From the NCBI RefSeq assembly GCF_024721115.1, contig NZ_JAMDHK010000003.1, forward strand, positions 171,403 through 235,402: a stretch of 64,000 bases of DNA, given 5' to 3'. The position numbers were made by a program, and so were the translations under genes. This document shows positions 49,478 to 58,537 of the stretch, piece after piece (position 1 is the first letter of the stretch; every line of letters begins with the position of its first letter). The DNA is from Salipiger pentaromativorans (GTDB lineage: Bacteria; Pseudomonadota; Alphaproteobacteria; Rhodobacterales; Rhodobacteraceae). The notes below the pieces were generated by a model that was not told the origin of the DNA, ran no database searches, and was given only the letters and a program-made list of their open reading frames with translations.

Positions 49478-51427
49478 TCATGCGGAGCCCGCGCGCATCT
49501 GCGCAACCGCCTCGGCAATGGCGTCGAGCCGCTCCGGATCCTCGATCGTGGCCGGGTAGCTCCAGCGCTCGCCGTCGAGGATCTTGCGGATCACTCCGCG
49601 CAGGATCTTGCCCGAGCGGGTCTTGGGAAGCCCCGCGACCACCAGCACCCCGCGCAGCGAGGCGATGGCGCCGACCGTCTCGCGGACCCGCTGCGACACT
49701 TCGCGCGCGATCTCGGCCTCGCCGCGCGCCGTTCCCGCCTTCATCACGACGATGCCGAAGGGCACCTGCCCCTTGAGCGCATCGCCAATGCCCACCACCG
49801 CGCATTCCGCCAGATCCGGATGGCCCAGCACCGCATCCTCGAGCGCGCCGGTCGACAGGCGGTGGCCCGCGACCTGAATCACATCGTCGGTGCGCGACAT
49901 CACGAAGACATAGCCGTCCTCGTCCATATAGCCGGCATCGGCGGTGTCGTAATAGCCCGGAAACCGGCTGAGATAGGTGTCGCGAAACCGCTGATCGGCG
50001 GTCCAGAGCGTGGCAAAGCAGCTTGGCGGCAGCGGCAGGCGAATGGCGATATTGCCCAGCGCGCCCGGCGGCAGCGGCGCGCCCTCGTCGTCGAGCACGC
50101 GGATGTCGTAACCCGGCATCGCGACGCCGGGCGAGCCGTATTTCACCGGCAAGAGACCCAGACCGGCCGGGTTCGCCGCAATCGCCCAGCCGGTTTCCGT
50201 CTGCCACCAATGGTCGATGACGGGCACGTTCAGACCGGTCTCGGCCCAGATGATCGTTTCGGGATCGGCGCGTTCGCCGGCCACGAACATCTGCCGCAGA
50301 CAAGAGAGATCCCAGCGCCCGATGAAGGCGCCGCCGGGATCTTCGCGCCGGATCGCCCGGATCGCGGTGGGCGCGGCGAACAGCGCCGAGACCCCGTGCT
50401 CGGAAATCACCCGCCAGAAGGTGCCGGCATCCGGCGTGCCCACGGGCTTGCCCTCGAAGAGAACGGTGGCGCAGCCCTGCAACAGCGGCCCGTAGACGAT
50501 GTAGGAATGGCCCACCACCCAGCCGACATCGGAGGCCGCCCAGAAGACCTCGCCCGGGGCCATGCCGTAGACGTTCTGCATCGACCATTTCAGCGCGACC
50601 ATATGACCGCCGTTTTCACGTACCACCCCCTTGGGCTGACCGGTGGTGCCCGAGGTGTAGAGGATATAGAGCGGATCGGTCGCCGCGACCGTGCGGCAGC
50701 CGGCAAGCCTGTCCGCCGCCATCGCCGCATCGACGGCCTGCCGGTAATCGACATCCAGCCCCTCGGTCATCGCGCAGGGCTGTTCCGGCCGCTGCAACAC
50801 GATCCGCGCCGCGGGTTTGTGCGCGGACAGCTCCGTCGCACGGTCGAGCAGCGGCTTGTAGGCGATGACGCGGCCCGGCTCGATGCCGCAGGAGGCGGAG
50901 ACGATCAGGCGGGGCTCCGCATGGTCGATCCGGCTGGCCAGCTCGGCCGCCGCGAACCCGCCGAAGACCACCGCGTGAACGGCGCCGATCCGGGCACAGG
51001 CGAGCATGGCAAACACCGCCTCGGGCACCATCGGCATGTAGATCAGCACGCGGTCGCCCGGCGCCACGCCGCGATCCAGCATCACCTGGGCCAGTGCCGC
51101 CACCTCGCGCTGCAACTCGGCAAAGCTGTAGCGGCGCGCCCGACCGGTGATCGGGCTGTCGTAGATCAGCGCAATCCGCGCACCCTGCCCCGCCGCCACA
51201 TGCCGGTCGATGCAATTGTAGCAGGTGTTGCAGGTGGCATCGGGAAACCATCGCCCATAGGCGCCGCTGTCGGGATCAAAGATCCTCGCCGGCGGCGAAA
51301 CCCAGGAAATCTCCTGCGCGGCGGCGCGCCAGAAGCCTTCGGGGTCCTCCTGCCACGCCGCGTAGCCGCGGCGATAGGCGCTGCCCGCCGCCGGGCCGCT
51401 TGCGGGATGTCCGGCGGCACCGCTCAC
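49478..51427 (-). CDS. prpE: Propionyl-CoA synthetase-like acyl-CoA ligase
   Basis: AMP-forming ligase of 649 residues in the acetyl/propionyl-CoA synthetase family. The A3 motif is YTSGTTGQPKGVV, A5 is DHWWQTETGWAIAANPAGL (close to PrpE rather than Acs), A8 is MSRTDDVIQVAGHRLS and the catalytic lysine is in LPKTRSGKILRG. The start is a GTG whose GTGA overlaps the rhodanese stop, showing tight coupling. It activates a short acid, perhaps propionate released by the pathway in this operon. Confidence 0.88.
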   Translation of the reverse strand: MSGAAGHPASGPAAGSAYRRGYAAWQEDPEGFWRAAAQEISWVSPPARIFDPDSGAYGRWFPDATCNTCYNCIDRHVAAGQGARIALIYDSPITGRARRYSFAELQREVAALAQVMLDRGVAPGDRVLIYMPMVPEAVFAMLACARIGAVHAVVFGGFAAAELASRIDHAEPRLIVSASCGIEPGRVIAYKPLLDRATELSAHKPAARIVLQRPEQPCAMTEGLDVDYRQAVDAAMAADRLAGCRTVAATDPLYILYTSGTTGQPKGVVRENGGHMVALKWSMQNVYGMAPGEVFWAASDVGWVVGHSYIVYGPLLQGCATVLFEGKPVGTPDAGTFWRVISEHGVSALFAAPTAIRAIRREDPGGAFIGRWDLSCLRQMFVAGERADPETIIWAETGLNVPVIDHWWQTETGWAIAANPAGLGLLPVKYGSPGVAMPGYDIRVLDDEGAPLPPGALGNIAIRLPLPPSCFATLWTADQRFRDTYLSRFPGYYDTADAGYMDEDGYVFVMSRTDDVIQVAGHRLSTGALEDAVLGHPDLAECAVVGIGDALKGQVPFGIVVMKAGTARGEAEIAREVSQRVRETVGAIASLRGVLVVAGLPKTRSGKILRGVIRKILDGERWSYPATIEDPERLDAIAEAVAQMRAGSA

Positions 51428-51825
51428 GACGCCTTCCCGCCCTTCTCGCGGGCGCTTACCGGCAGGCCGGCCTTTTTCCAGGTCGAGAACCCCCCGCGCA
51501 TGCTGATCACGTTGAGCCCCATCTCCTGCGCCGTCCGCGCGGCCAGCAGCGACCGCCAGCCCGAGGCGCAGTAGAACACAAACGCCTTGTCCTCGGCGAA
51601 GAAGGGCTTGTGATAGGGGCTTTCCGGGTCGATCCAGAATTCCAGCATGCCGCGAGGCGCCAGGATCGCGCCGGGCAGCATGCCGTCGCGCTCGACCTCG
51701 CGCACATCGCGGATGTCGATGAGCCGATAGCCGTCATCGCCGGAAATCTCCGCCACCTCGCCGACCTCGAGCGATGTCACGAGGGCGTCCGCCTCCGCCA
51801 GAAGCGCCTTGTAGCCTTTTGCCAT
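51424..51825 (-). CDS. Rhodanese-like domain protein
   Basis: Single rhodanese domain of 133 residues. The active-site loop is CASGWRS with Cys86; RLIDIRDVREVERDGMLPGAILAPRGMLEFWID is the conserved N-terminal half and GGFSTWKKAGLPV the end. Such proteins carry a persulphide or bind ligands. It is encoded between an acyl-CoA ligase and an oxidoreductase, where its purpose is not obvious. The start at 51825 has an AGGAG-type site. Confidence 0.9.
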   Translation of the reverse strand: MAKGYKALLAEADALVTSLEVGEVAEISGDDGYRLIDIRDVREVERDGMLPGAILAPRGMLEFWIDPESPYHKPFFAEDKAFVFYCASGWRSLLAARTAQEMGLNVISMRGGFSTWKKAGLPVSAREKGGKAS

Positions 51826-51861
51826 GGTCCTCTCCTCCGTCCCTGTCGCCACCGGCGCGCC

Positions 51862-52896
51862 TCAGCGCAGCCGGATCAGGCGTTTGCCCATGTTCTCGCC
51901 GCGATAGAGCCCGGCAATCGCATCCGGACAGGACTCGATCCCCTCCAGCACGTCCTCGCGCCAGGCAAGACGGCCCTCGCGGATCCACCCCGCCAGCGTG
52001 GCAAAGGCCTCGGCGGATTTGTCGGCGTGATCGAAGGCCAGAAAGCCCTGCATCCGCGCCCGCTTGGTCAGCAGATCGCGCTCGACCCGGGGCCCCTGCG
52101 GCACCGGATCCCAGCTCGAGATCGAGGCGGTGCCGCAGACCACGATGCGCGCGCCGACCGCGATCTGCTGGCGCACCGCATCGCTGATCGGCCCGGCGGT
52201 GTTGTCGAAATAGACGTTGATCCCGTCGGGACAGGCGGCGGCGAGCCCGGCCTCTAGATCCTCGGCGGCATAGTCCAGCACCGCGTCATAGCCGAAGGTC
52301 TCGCGGCAGAGCGCCATCTTGGCCCCGCCCCGGGTGATCCCGACCGTGCGGCACCCGAGGATCTTCGCGATCTGCCCCACCGCCGAACCGACCGATCCGG
52401 CAGCGGTGGAGACAACGACCGTATCGCCCGGCTTCGGCTCTCCGGCGATGGTAAGCCCGAGATAGGCGGCCAGACCGTTCAGCCCGAGCAGCCCCAGCGA
52501 CAGCGAGACCGGCAGGTCGGTCTCGGTCACCTTGCGGATCACCTTGTCCACGCCGACCGTCGCCGCCTCCTGCCAGCCGAACCAGCCGGTCACGATGTCG
52601 CCCTCGGCATAGGCCGGATCGCCCGAGGCCAGCACCTTGCCGACGGCGATGGCGCGCATCACCTCGCCGATCCCGATCGGCGCGGAATAGTTGCTCTTGT
52701 CGGCAAGCCAGCCGCGCATCGCGGGCTCGACCGACAGGTAATGGTTCTCGACCAGGATCTCGCCCGCCGCGGGCGCCGCGACCGTCGCGGTATCCAGCGC
52801 GAAATGCTCGGCCTGGGCGATGCCCTCGACGGGCTTGGCCAGCACGGTGCGGCGGTTCGGGCCGCCGATCTCGGCGGGGGCGGACAATCGGGTCAT
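51862..52896 (-). CDS. NADP-dependent medium-chain reductase (MDR family, CurA/LTB4 dehydrogenase type)
   Basis: Zinc-free oxidoreductase of 344 residues. The N-terminal catalytic fold has LSVEPAMRGWLADKSNYSAPIGIGEVMRA and the cofactor domain has VSTAAGSVGSAVGQIAKILGCRTVGITRG, then INVYFDNTAGPI. The family reduces the double bond of enones and enals. It could act on an unsaturated ketone before Baeyer-Villiger oxidation. ATG overlaps the stop of the FAH-family gene. Confidence 0.88.
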   Translation of the reverse strand: MTRLSAPAEIGGPNRRTVLAKPVEGIAQAEHFALDTATVAAPAAGEILVENHYLSVEPAMRGWLADKSNYSAPIGIGEVMRAIAVGKVLASGDPAYAEGDIVTGWFGWQEAATVGVDKVIRKVTETDLPVSLSLGLLGLNGLAAYLGLTIAGEPKPGDTVVVSTAAGSVGSAVGQIAKILGCRTVGITRGGAKMALCRETFGYDAVLDYAAEDLEAGLAAACPDGINVYFDNTAGPISDAVRQQIAVGARIVVCGTASISSWDPVPQGPRVERDLLTKRARMQGFLAFDHADKSAEAFATLAGWIREGRLAWREDVLEGIESCPDAIAGLYRGENMGKRLIRLR

Positions 52897-53882
52897 TGGC
52901 TTTCCTCCTTGGCAGGCAGGACATGGTTGCGCAGCACGCCCAATCCCTCAACCTCCAGCTCGATGACATCGCCGTCCTGAAGATAGCGGCCCAGCTCCAT
53001 GCCGGTCCCCAGACCGACGGTGCCCGAGCCAAAGAACTCGCCCGGATGCAGCCTCTCGTCCTGCGAGGCATAGGCGATCATGTCCTCGAAACTGTAAATC
53101 ATCCCGTCGGTGGCGCCGTCGCACCACAGCTCGCCGTTCACCCGCGACAGCATCCGCAGCGCATAGGCGTCGGGCACCTCGTCGGCGGTGACGATCCACG
53201 GCCCGATGGCATAGCCGCCCGAGAAATCCTTGGATTTGGCCGGGCCGGTGATGTTGCCGACCTCCGACATCTGGAAATCGCGTGCCGAGAAATCGTTGAA
53301 GACGGTGTAGCCGAAGATGTGATCGCGGGCCCGGGCCTTGGAAATGTCCTCGCCGCCCTTGCCGATATAGATGCCGAACTCCAGCTCGTAATCGAGATGC
53401 GTGCAGCCGCGCGGGCGCCGGAAACCGGTGTCGGTGCCGATCACCGAATAGCGGTTGCCCTTGTAGAAGTTCGGATGGTGCAGAAAGAACGGCGCGATCT
53501 GCGGATTGGCCGGCGGCTCGGGCACAGGTTCTCCGGCCAGCTCGGCCTTGAGCGCCATGAGCGCCGCCGGCGCGCCCAGCATATGGCCCTCGAAGGCGAC
53601 GAAATCGCGGATGCTGCCGGGCACCGGCACCGGCGACAGCAGCCGCACCTCCGACAGTGCCGCGCTCAGCGACGTGTCACCGCCCCGGGTGTCGAAGAGG
53701 CCGCGCGCAGCGTCGAGCCCCCGGTCGCCGGCCTCCATGAGCGCCAGCATGCTCCGGAAGGCGGCCCCCTCGGTGCCCGCCCGCTCTGCCGCCGCCGCGA
53801 GATCGAAGACCCGTGTCTCCGCCGCGTGAACGATACCGATGCGGATCTGGCCGCCGCTGCTTTGATAGGTCGCGAGTTTCAT
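52893..53882 (-). CDS. Fumarylacetoacetate hydrolase family protein
   Basis: Protein of 329 residues with the FAH catalytic fold in its C-terminal two thirds. Metal ligands are suggested by HLDYELEFGIYIGKGG and the aspartate in FNDFSARDFQ; the lysine and glycine-rich GPAKSKDFSGGYAIGPWIVTADE follow. Members hydrolyse beta-diketo acids or decarboxylate or isomerise keto acids. In this operon it is the candidate for carbon-carbon cleavage. It starts 20 bases after the NmrA-like gene, with an alternative nearby codon only 3 bases away. Confidence 0.88.
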   Translation of the reverse strand: MKLATYQSSGGQIRIGIVHAAETRVFDLAAAAERAGTEGAAFRSMLALMEAGDRGLDAARGLFDTRGGDTSLSAALSEVRLLSPVPVPGSIRDFVAFEGHMLGAPAALMALKAELAGEPVPEPPANPQIAPFFLHHPNFYKGNRYSVIGTDTGFRRPRGCTHLDYELEFGIYIGKGGEDISKARARDHIFGYTVFNDFSARDFQMSEVGNITGPAKSKDFSGGYAIGPWIVTADEVPDAYALRMLSRVNGELWCDGATDGMIYSFEDMIAYASQDERLHPGEFFGSGTVGLGTGMELGRYLQDGDVIELEVEGLGVLRNHVLPAKEESQ

Positions 53883-53902
53883 GATGTTCCCATTGCCAAA
53901 AG

Positions 53903-54769
53903 TCAGGTGAAATCTTCGAAGAGACGGCGGAGGACCGTATCGAGCGTGGTCGGCCCCTTGACCGTCTTGTCGGGAGGCGACTCGAAGTCGATCCAGCCCT
54001 CGTTGATGCCGTCGAGCATGCGCATGCGCGGCAGCGGATTGACCATGCCCGAGGCGCGGAAGATGTCCTCCCAGCGGTCGCGGGGCACTTCGCGCACCGC
54101 GACCGGCCGGCCGAGATGCGCGGACATGATCCGCGCCACATCGACCGGGGCGAGCCGGATCTCGTGCTCTAGCTCCACGATCCGCGTGCCGCTCCAGGTC
54201 TCGCGGATCATCTCTGCCGCCAACTCTCCCACATCCGCCGTCGCAGCCATCGGGATCGCCCGGTCGGCGGGTTGCAGGAAGCTGTCGATGACCCCCCTGT
54301 CGCGCGCCGAAACGATGTCGCCGCGGAAGTTCTCCATGAACCAGCCGGGCCGCAGGAAGGCCACCGGCAGATCCAGCCGGCCTAGTGCCTCCTCCATCAG
54401 CGTGCGCTGCGACAGATTGTTGGTCTGGACCGCCTGCGCCCCAACCGAGGACAGGCACACCACCCGCTTCGGCCGCGCCCGGTCCAGCGCCGCAGACACG
54501 GCGGCGACCACTTCGGCGGCCTCCTGAAACCCCGGCGCGGGATCGAAATTCGACGGCGGCAGGATGAAGACGCCCTGCGCGCCGGAAAACGCCTCCGCCA
54601 GCGCGTCGGCATCCTGCATGCGCGCAATCGCCAGCTCGGCGCCGCGCGCGGCCCAGGGCTGGAGTTTCTGCGCGTTCCGTGCCACCGCGCGCACCCGTTC
54701 GCCCCCGTCGAGCAAGGCGCGCGCCATGGCGCCGCCGACCTTGCCGGTTATTCCCGTAATCGCATACAT
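53903..54769 (-). CDS. NmrA-like NAD(P)-binding protein
   Basis: Rossmann-fold protein of 288 residues in the atypical SDR/NmrA group. It has ITGITGKVGGAMARALL at the N-terminus and VVCLSSVGAQ, then FLRPGWFMENF in the middle. Members are either redox sensors or isomerase/reductase enzymes such as quinone reductase. Its start at 54769 is the first residue of the Rossmann strand. Its role in the cluster is unknown. Confidence 0.82.
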   Translation of the reverse strand: MYAITGITGKVGGAMARALLDGGERVRAVARNAQKLQPWAARGAELAIARMQDADALAEAFSGAQGVFILPPSNFDPAPGFQEAAEVVAAVSAALDRARPKRVVCLSSVGAQAVQTNNLSQRTLMEEALGRLDLPVAFLRPGWFMENFRGDIVSARDRGVIDSFLQPADRAIPMAATADVGELAAEMIRETWSGTRIVELEHEIRLAPVDVARIMSAHLGRPVAVREVPRDRWEDIFRASGMVNPLPRMRMLDGINEGWIDFESPPDKTVKGPTTLDTVLRRLFEDFT

Positions 54770-54859
54770 TGCCTTATTCCCGATAATCCCGCGGAGCCGG
54801 TCCAGGCGGCCCGGCACCGGGGGGCGGTCAGGCCGCCCCCCGCACGTCCCGAAGGGCCC

Positions 54860-56464
54860 CTAGTTCACGACGAAGCCGGAATAGCCCTCGTCCACACAGG
54901 CGTTGATGCGTTGCAGGAAATCCGGGATCCCGCGCGCATAGACCATCATCTCGCGCCGCTTCCCCGGAATATTGGCGCCGATGTACCAGGAGTTCGCCTT
55001 GTAGAACATGTCCGAGGTCTGCACCGTGTCGCTGCGCCAGGTCTCGTCCGCCTCGGGCGTCGCCTCGATCCGGGTCTTGCCCTTGACGATCAGGTCGTCC
55101 ACCACGCGGGCGACCCAGTCGCCCTGGAACTCGGCGCAGGACGGGCCGTTGCAGAAGGCCGAGGGGCTCTGCGGGCCGTAAACCATGAACATGTTCGGGA
55201 ATTCCGAGGTGGCCATGCCCAGATGCGCGGCCAGCCCCTCGCTCCAGCGCTCCTGGATCGTGCGGCCGTTGCTGCCCACGATGTCGATGCTGAGCATGCC
55301 GCCCGAGATCGCGTCGAAACCGGTCGCCAGAACAATTATGTCGAAGGGATACTCGGCCTCCGTCGTCTTGATCCCGGTCTCGGTGATCCGCTCGATCGGC
55401 GTCTCGCGCAGATTGACGAGAGAGACATTGTCGAGATTGAAACACTCGAAATAGGTCTGCTCGAGCGAAGGGCGCTTGACGCCGATGGGATGCGGCGGAT
55501 CGGTGGGGGCGAGGATCTCGGCCAGCCTGGGGTCGTTGATGCGCTCGCGCGTGCGGTCGCGCCAGTAGTCATAGACGAGACGGTTCGCCTTCTCGTCCAT
55601 CAGCGTGTCGTAGTAATTCGCCAGCCACGGGTAGAACCCGCCCTTCTCCCAAAGCGCGTCAAAGGTCTTGCGGCGCTCTTCGTCGCTGACCTCGAACACG
55701 CTCTTGGGGATGAAGTCGAAATCGAAGCCGCCAAAGGTCTTTTCCCGCAGCGCATAGGCCGCCGCATAGTCCTTCTTGAGCTGGGCGCTTTCCTCTTTCG
55801 AGATCTTGCGCTGGCGCATCGGCAGGGCCAGCATCGCGGTGCGCTGGAAGACCGTGACCTGTTCGGCGACCTTGCTGGCCTCCTGCACCACCTGCAAGCC
55901 GCTGGCGCCGGTGCCGATCACCGCGATCCGCTTGCCCGTCATGTCGAGCCCGCCCTGCGGCCAGAGCGCGGTGTGCTGCACCACCCCGTTGAAATCCGAC
56001 ATGCCGGGGATGTCCGGCGTGAAGGGTTTCGCCGCGAAGCCCAGGCAGGGCAGCAGGAACCGCGCCCGGACCGCATAGCCATCCTCGGCCGAGATCGTCC
56101 AGACCCTGTCCTCCTCGTCGAACCGGGCCGAGGTGACCTTGGTGCCGAAGCGGATGTCCTTGCTGAGATCCAGCTTCTTGTCGACATAGTCGAAATAGGC
56201 CGCGACCTCTTCGCGCCCGGGATAGAGCTCGGTGAAATCCCAGTCCTGCCAGAGCTCCGGGTCCGAGAACTGATACATGTGCCCCATGGAATCCACCCGG
56301 GCGCCCGGGTAGCAGTTCCAGTACCAGACACCGCCGACATTCTGCCCCGCTTCCAGAAGCAGAACCTTGTGGCCCTTGTCGCGCAGCCGGCGCAGCAGAT
56401 GCAGCCCGCCGAACCCCGCGCCGATGATCACCGCATCGTATGTTTCCACCGCAGTATTGGACAT
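54860..56464 (-). CDS. Baeyer-Villiger flavin monooxygenase
   Basis: Class B flavoprotein monooxygenase of 534 residues. FAD motif GAGFGG at 15-20, the Baeyer-Villiger fingerprint FxGxxxHxxxWP at 158-169 (FNGVVQHTALWP), and the NADPH motif GTGASG at 184-189 are all present, in the spacing of cyclohexanone and phenylacetone monooxygenases. The ATG region NCYPGARVDSMGHMYQFSDPE and VLATGFDAISGGM support it. It inserts oxygen next to a carbonyl, turning ketones to esters and cyclic ketones to lactones. This is the defining enzyme of the catabolic cluster. Substrate unknown. Confidence 0.95.
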   Translation of the reverse strand: MSNTAVETYDAVIIGAGFGGLHLLRRLRDKGHKVLLLEAGQNVGGVWYWNCYPGARVDSMGHMYQFSDPELWQDWDFTELYPGREEVAAYFDYVDKKLDLSKDIRFGTKVTSARFDEEDRVWTISAEDGYAVRARFLLPCLGFAAKPFTPDIPGMSDFNGVVQHTALWPQGGLDMTGKRIAVIGTGASGLQVVQEASKVAEQVTVFQRTAMLALPMRQRKISKEESAQLKKDYAAAYALREKTFGGFDFDFIPKSVFEVSDEERRKTFDALWEKGGFYPWLANYYDTLMDEKANRLVYDYWRDRTRERINDPRLAEILAPTDPPHPIGVKRPSLEQTYFECFNLDNVSLVNLRETPIERITETGIKTTEAEYPFDIIVLATGFDAISGGMLSIDIVGSNGRTIQERWSEGLAAHLGMATSEFPNMFMVYGPQSPSAFCNGPSCAEFQGDWVARVVDDLIVKGKTRIEATPEADETWRSDTVQTSDMFYKANSWYIGANIPGKRREMMVYARGIPDFLQRINACVDEGYSGFVVN

Positions 56465-56500
56465 TTTCTTGTACTCTTTTTCCCTGTTGTCGTGCTGGGC

Positions 56501-57289
56501 TCAGTCCCAATAGGTGCCGCCGGTCGGCAGCCGCTCGAGGTCGAGCCCCTCGTGGCAGAAGAAGGCCGGGATGCCGCCGCTTTCGAGCAGCATCAGGCGC
56601 TGCCGCGAGGCCGTCATCGCGCCGGCGCTCCAGTCCCAGGGCATCGGGATGAACGCCTCGAACTGGTCGCGCTGATGCGACACGTCCGCCGCCAGGACGA
56701 TGCGTCCGCGGTTCGGCAGATCGACGATCAGGCTTTGATGGCCGGGCGCGTGGCCGGGCGTTCGGATGAGCTTGAGGCTGCCGTCCCCGAACAGGTCGCA
56801 ATCGCCGTCGATGAGCTTCCAGTTTAGCTGGTGGACGGATTTGAAATCGTTCTGGCAGTAGACCGGGCTGGTCCAGGGATCGGGGAACAGCGCGTAGCGC
56901 AGCTCGTCCCGCTGGGCGACATGGATCGCGTCGGGGAAATGGGCCATGCCCCCCGCATGATCGAGATGCAGGTGGGAATAGACCACATAGCGCACATCCG
57001 AGGTCTTGATGCCCAGCTTGTCCAATTGCCGGTCGATGACATGATCGCGGGTGAAGGCATGCGCGCCGAAGGCGTCGAAGATGCCCGGCCCCCAATAGCT
57101 GTCGCGCCGCTCGGGATCGGCCACCGCCTCGTTGATCCCGGTATCCCACAGGATCACCCCGTGATCGGGATGCTCCAGCACCGCCGCCGTGGTCGGAATC
57201 GTGACCTCGCCGGGGGCGAAGGTCACAAGTTTCGCTTTCTCAAGCGTCATCGGCCCCACATTCATGGCCGTCATTCTCAGCGCTGACAT
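56501..57289 (-). CDS. Metallo-beta-lactamase-fold hydrolase (lactonase-like)
   Basis: Hydrolase of 262 residues with the zinc site HLHLDH at 106-111 (SHLHLDHAGG), the later histidine in RTPGHAPGHQSL, aspartate in LAADVSHQ and FCHEGLDLERLP at the end. This matches the AHL-lactonase group, which opens lactone rings. Encoded 36 bases upstream of the Baeyer-Villiger gene, it is the obvious candidate to open the lactone or ester produced by that enzyme; that is inferred rather than shown. Confidence 0.88.
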   Translation of the reverse strand: MSALRMTAMNVGPMTLEKAKLVTFAPGEVTIPTTAAVLEHPDHGVILWDTGINEAVADPERRDSYWGPGIFDAFGAHAFTRDHVIDRQLDKLGIKTSDVRYVVYSHLHLDHAGGMAHFPDAIHVAQRDELRYALFPDPWTSPVYCQNDFKSVHQLNWKLIDGDCDLFGDGSLKLIRTPGHAPGHQSLIVDLPNRGRIVLAADVSHQRDQFEAFIPMPWDWSAGAMTASRQRLMLLESGGIPAFFCHEGLDLERLPTGGTYWD

Positions 57290-57385
57290 CTTCTCCTCCT
57301 CAGCATGATCCGCCGCCCCCTCAGTGGCTCTCCTCGCGGCGGATATTGGGGTTTTGCATGCGTTTCCCGGCGCGCCCGCCCGGCG

Positions 57386-58537
57386 CTAGAGACCGAGCTG
57401 GCCGGCAATGACCTTTCTCATGATGTCGTTCGTGCCCCCGCCGATCATCGGGAAATAGGAATCCCGCAGATGCACCTGGGCGGGGTATTCCCGCATGAGC
57501 CCGTAGCCGCCGAAGACCGACATCGCCTCGTGGCAGGCGCGGTGGCATTCCTCGCCGGCGACCAGCTTGGCCGCCGCCGCCTCGATGGTGATCTCCTGGC
57601 CTTTGTCGGCCATCTGCGCGGCGTGATAGGTGTGCAGCGCGGCGGTGGTGATGCGGGCGTGAATATCGACCAGCCGGAACTGGATGGCCTGGAAATTTCC
57701 CACCGGGCGCCCGAACTGGCTGCGCTCGCGGGAATGGCGCAGCGCGGCGTCATAGGCGCTGCGCGCATTGCCAACGGCCAGCGCGGCGGTAAAGATCCGG
57801 TCCACCGTCAGCGACCGGTAGGCGTTCAGAAAGCCGCTGCCGGTCTCGCTCGACAGGGCATGATCGTCGGGCACGAAAACATCGTCGAAGACCAGCTCGG
57901 CAGTGTCCGAACTGCGCACCGAGAACTTGTCGAGCTTCTGGCCGACGCGGAACCCCTCGGACTTGGTATCGACCACGAACATCTCGAGCGCCCGCGCGCC
58001 CTTGTCCGGATCGACGCTGGCCACGACGGTGATGAAATCGGCGACGGTCCCGTTCGTGGTGAACATCTTGGAGCCTCTGAGCACCCAGCCGCCATCGACC
58101 CGCGTCGCCCGCGTCCGCAGCGACCCCGCATCGGAGCCGGCATTGGGCTCGGTGATGGCGAAGGCGCCGATTTTCTCTCCCCGCAGCGCCGGCAGCAGAT
58201 AGGTCTCGCGCAGATGCGCGTTGCCCCATTCCTGGATCGTGTAGGTGGCGGTGGAGCCCTGCATGCAGATGCCCGCCGCAAAGCCCATCGAACCGCGCGC
58301 CAGCTCTTCGCAAAGGATCGCGAAACACAGGTTGGGGTTTTCCAGCCCCGCCCCGCCCGTCTCGGCGGGATACAGCGTGCCGATATAGCCGAGCCCGGCC
58401 AGTTCGCGTGTCAGCGCGTGCTGGAAATCGCCCTCCTCGTCGATGTCCTGCGCCACCGGCACAAGCCGCTCGTCCACCCATCTGGCGACGTGATCGCGGA
58501 ACTCCTCCGCCTCTTCGCAGGCCGATCTGACCATCAT
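57386..58537 (-). CDS. Acyl-CoA dehydrogenase
   Basis: Flavoprotein of 383 residues. GAFAITEPNAGSDAGSLRTRATR is the FAD loop, SVRSSDTAELVFDDVFVPDDH the substrate side, and the end FGGYGLMREYPAQVHLRDSYFPMIGGGTNDIMRKVIAGQLGL carries the catalytic-site signature. It introduces the alpha-beta double bond in acyl-CoA during beta-oxidation. Start is one of two adjacent ATG codons overlapping the stop of the ligase gene, with a GGAGG site before them. Confidence 0.93.
   Translation of the reverse strand: MMVRSACEEAEEFRDHVARWVDERLVPVAQDIDEEGDFQHALTRELAGLGYIGTLYPAETGGAGLENPNLCFAILCEELARGSMGFAAGICMQGSTATYTIQEWGNAHLRETYLLPALRGEKIGAFAITEPNAGSDAGSLRTRATRVDGGWVLRGSKMFTTNGTVADFITVVASVDPDKGARALEMFVVDTKSEGFRVGQKLDKFSVRSSDTAELVFDDVFVPDDHALSSETGSGFLNAYRSLTVDRIFTAALAVGNARSAYDAALRHSRERSQFGRPVGNFQAIQFRLVDIHARITTAALHTYHAAQMADKGQEITIEAAAAKLVAGEECHRACHEAMSVFGGYGLMREYPAQVHLRDSYFPMIGGGTNDIMRKVIAGQLGL

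Noticed and set aside
48994-49776. Plus-strand frame upstream of and over the tautomerase and synthetase genes
   Set aside because: Low-complexity Arg/Pro/Ala-rich translation, overlapping real genes; no domain.
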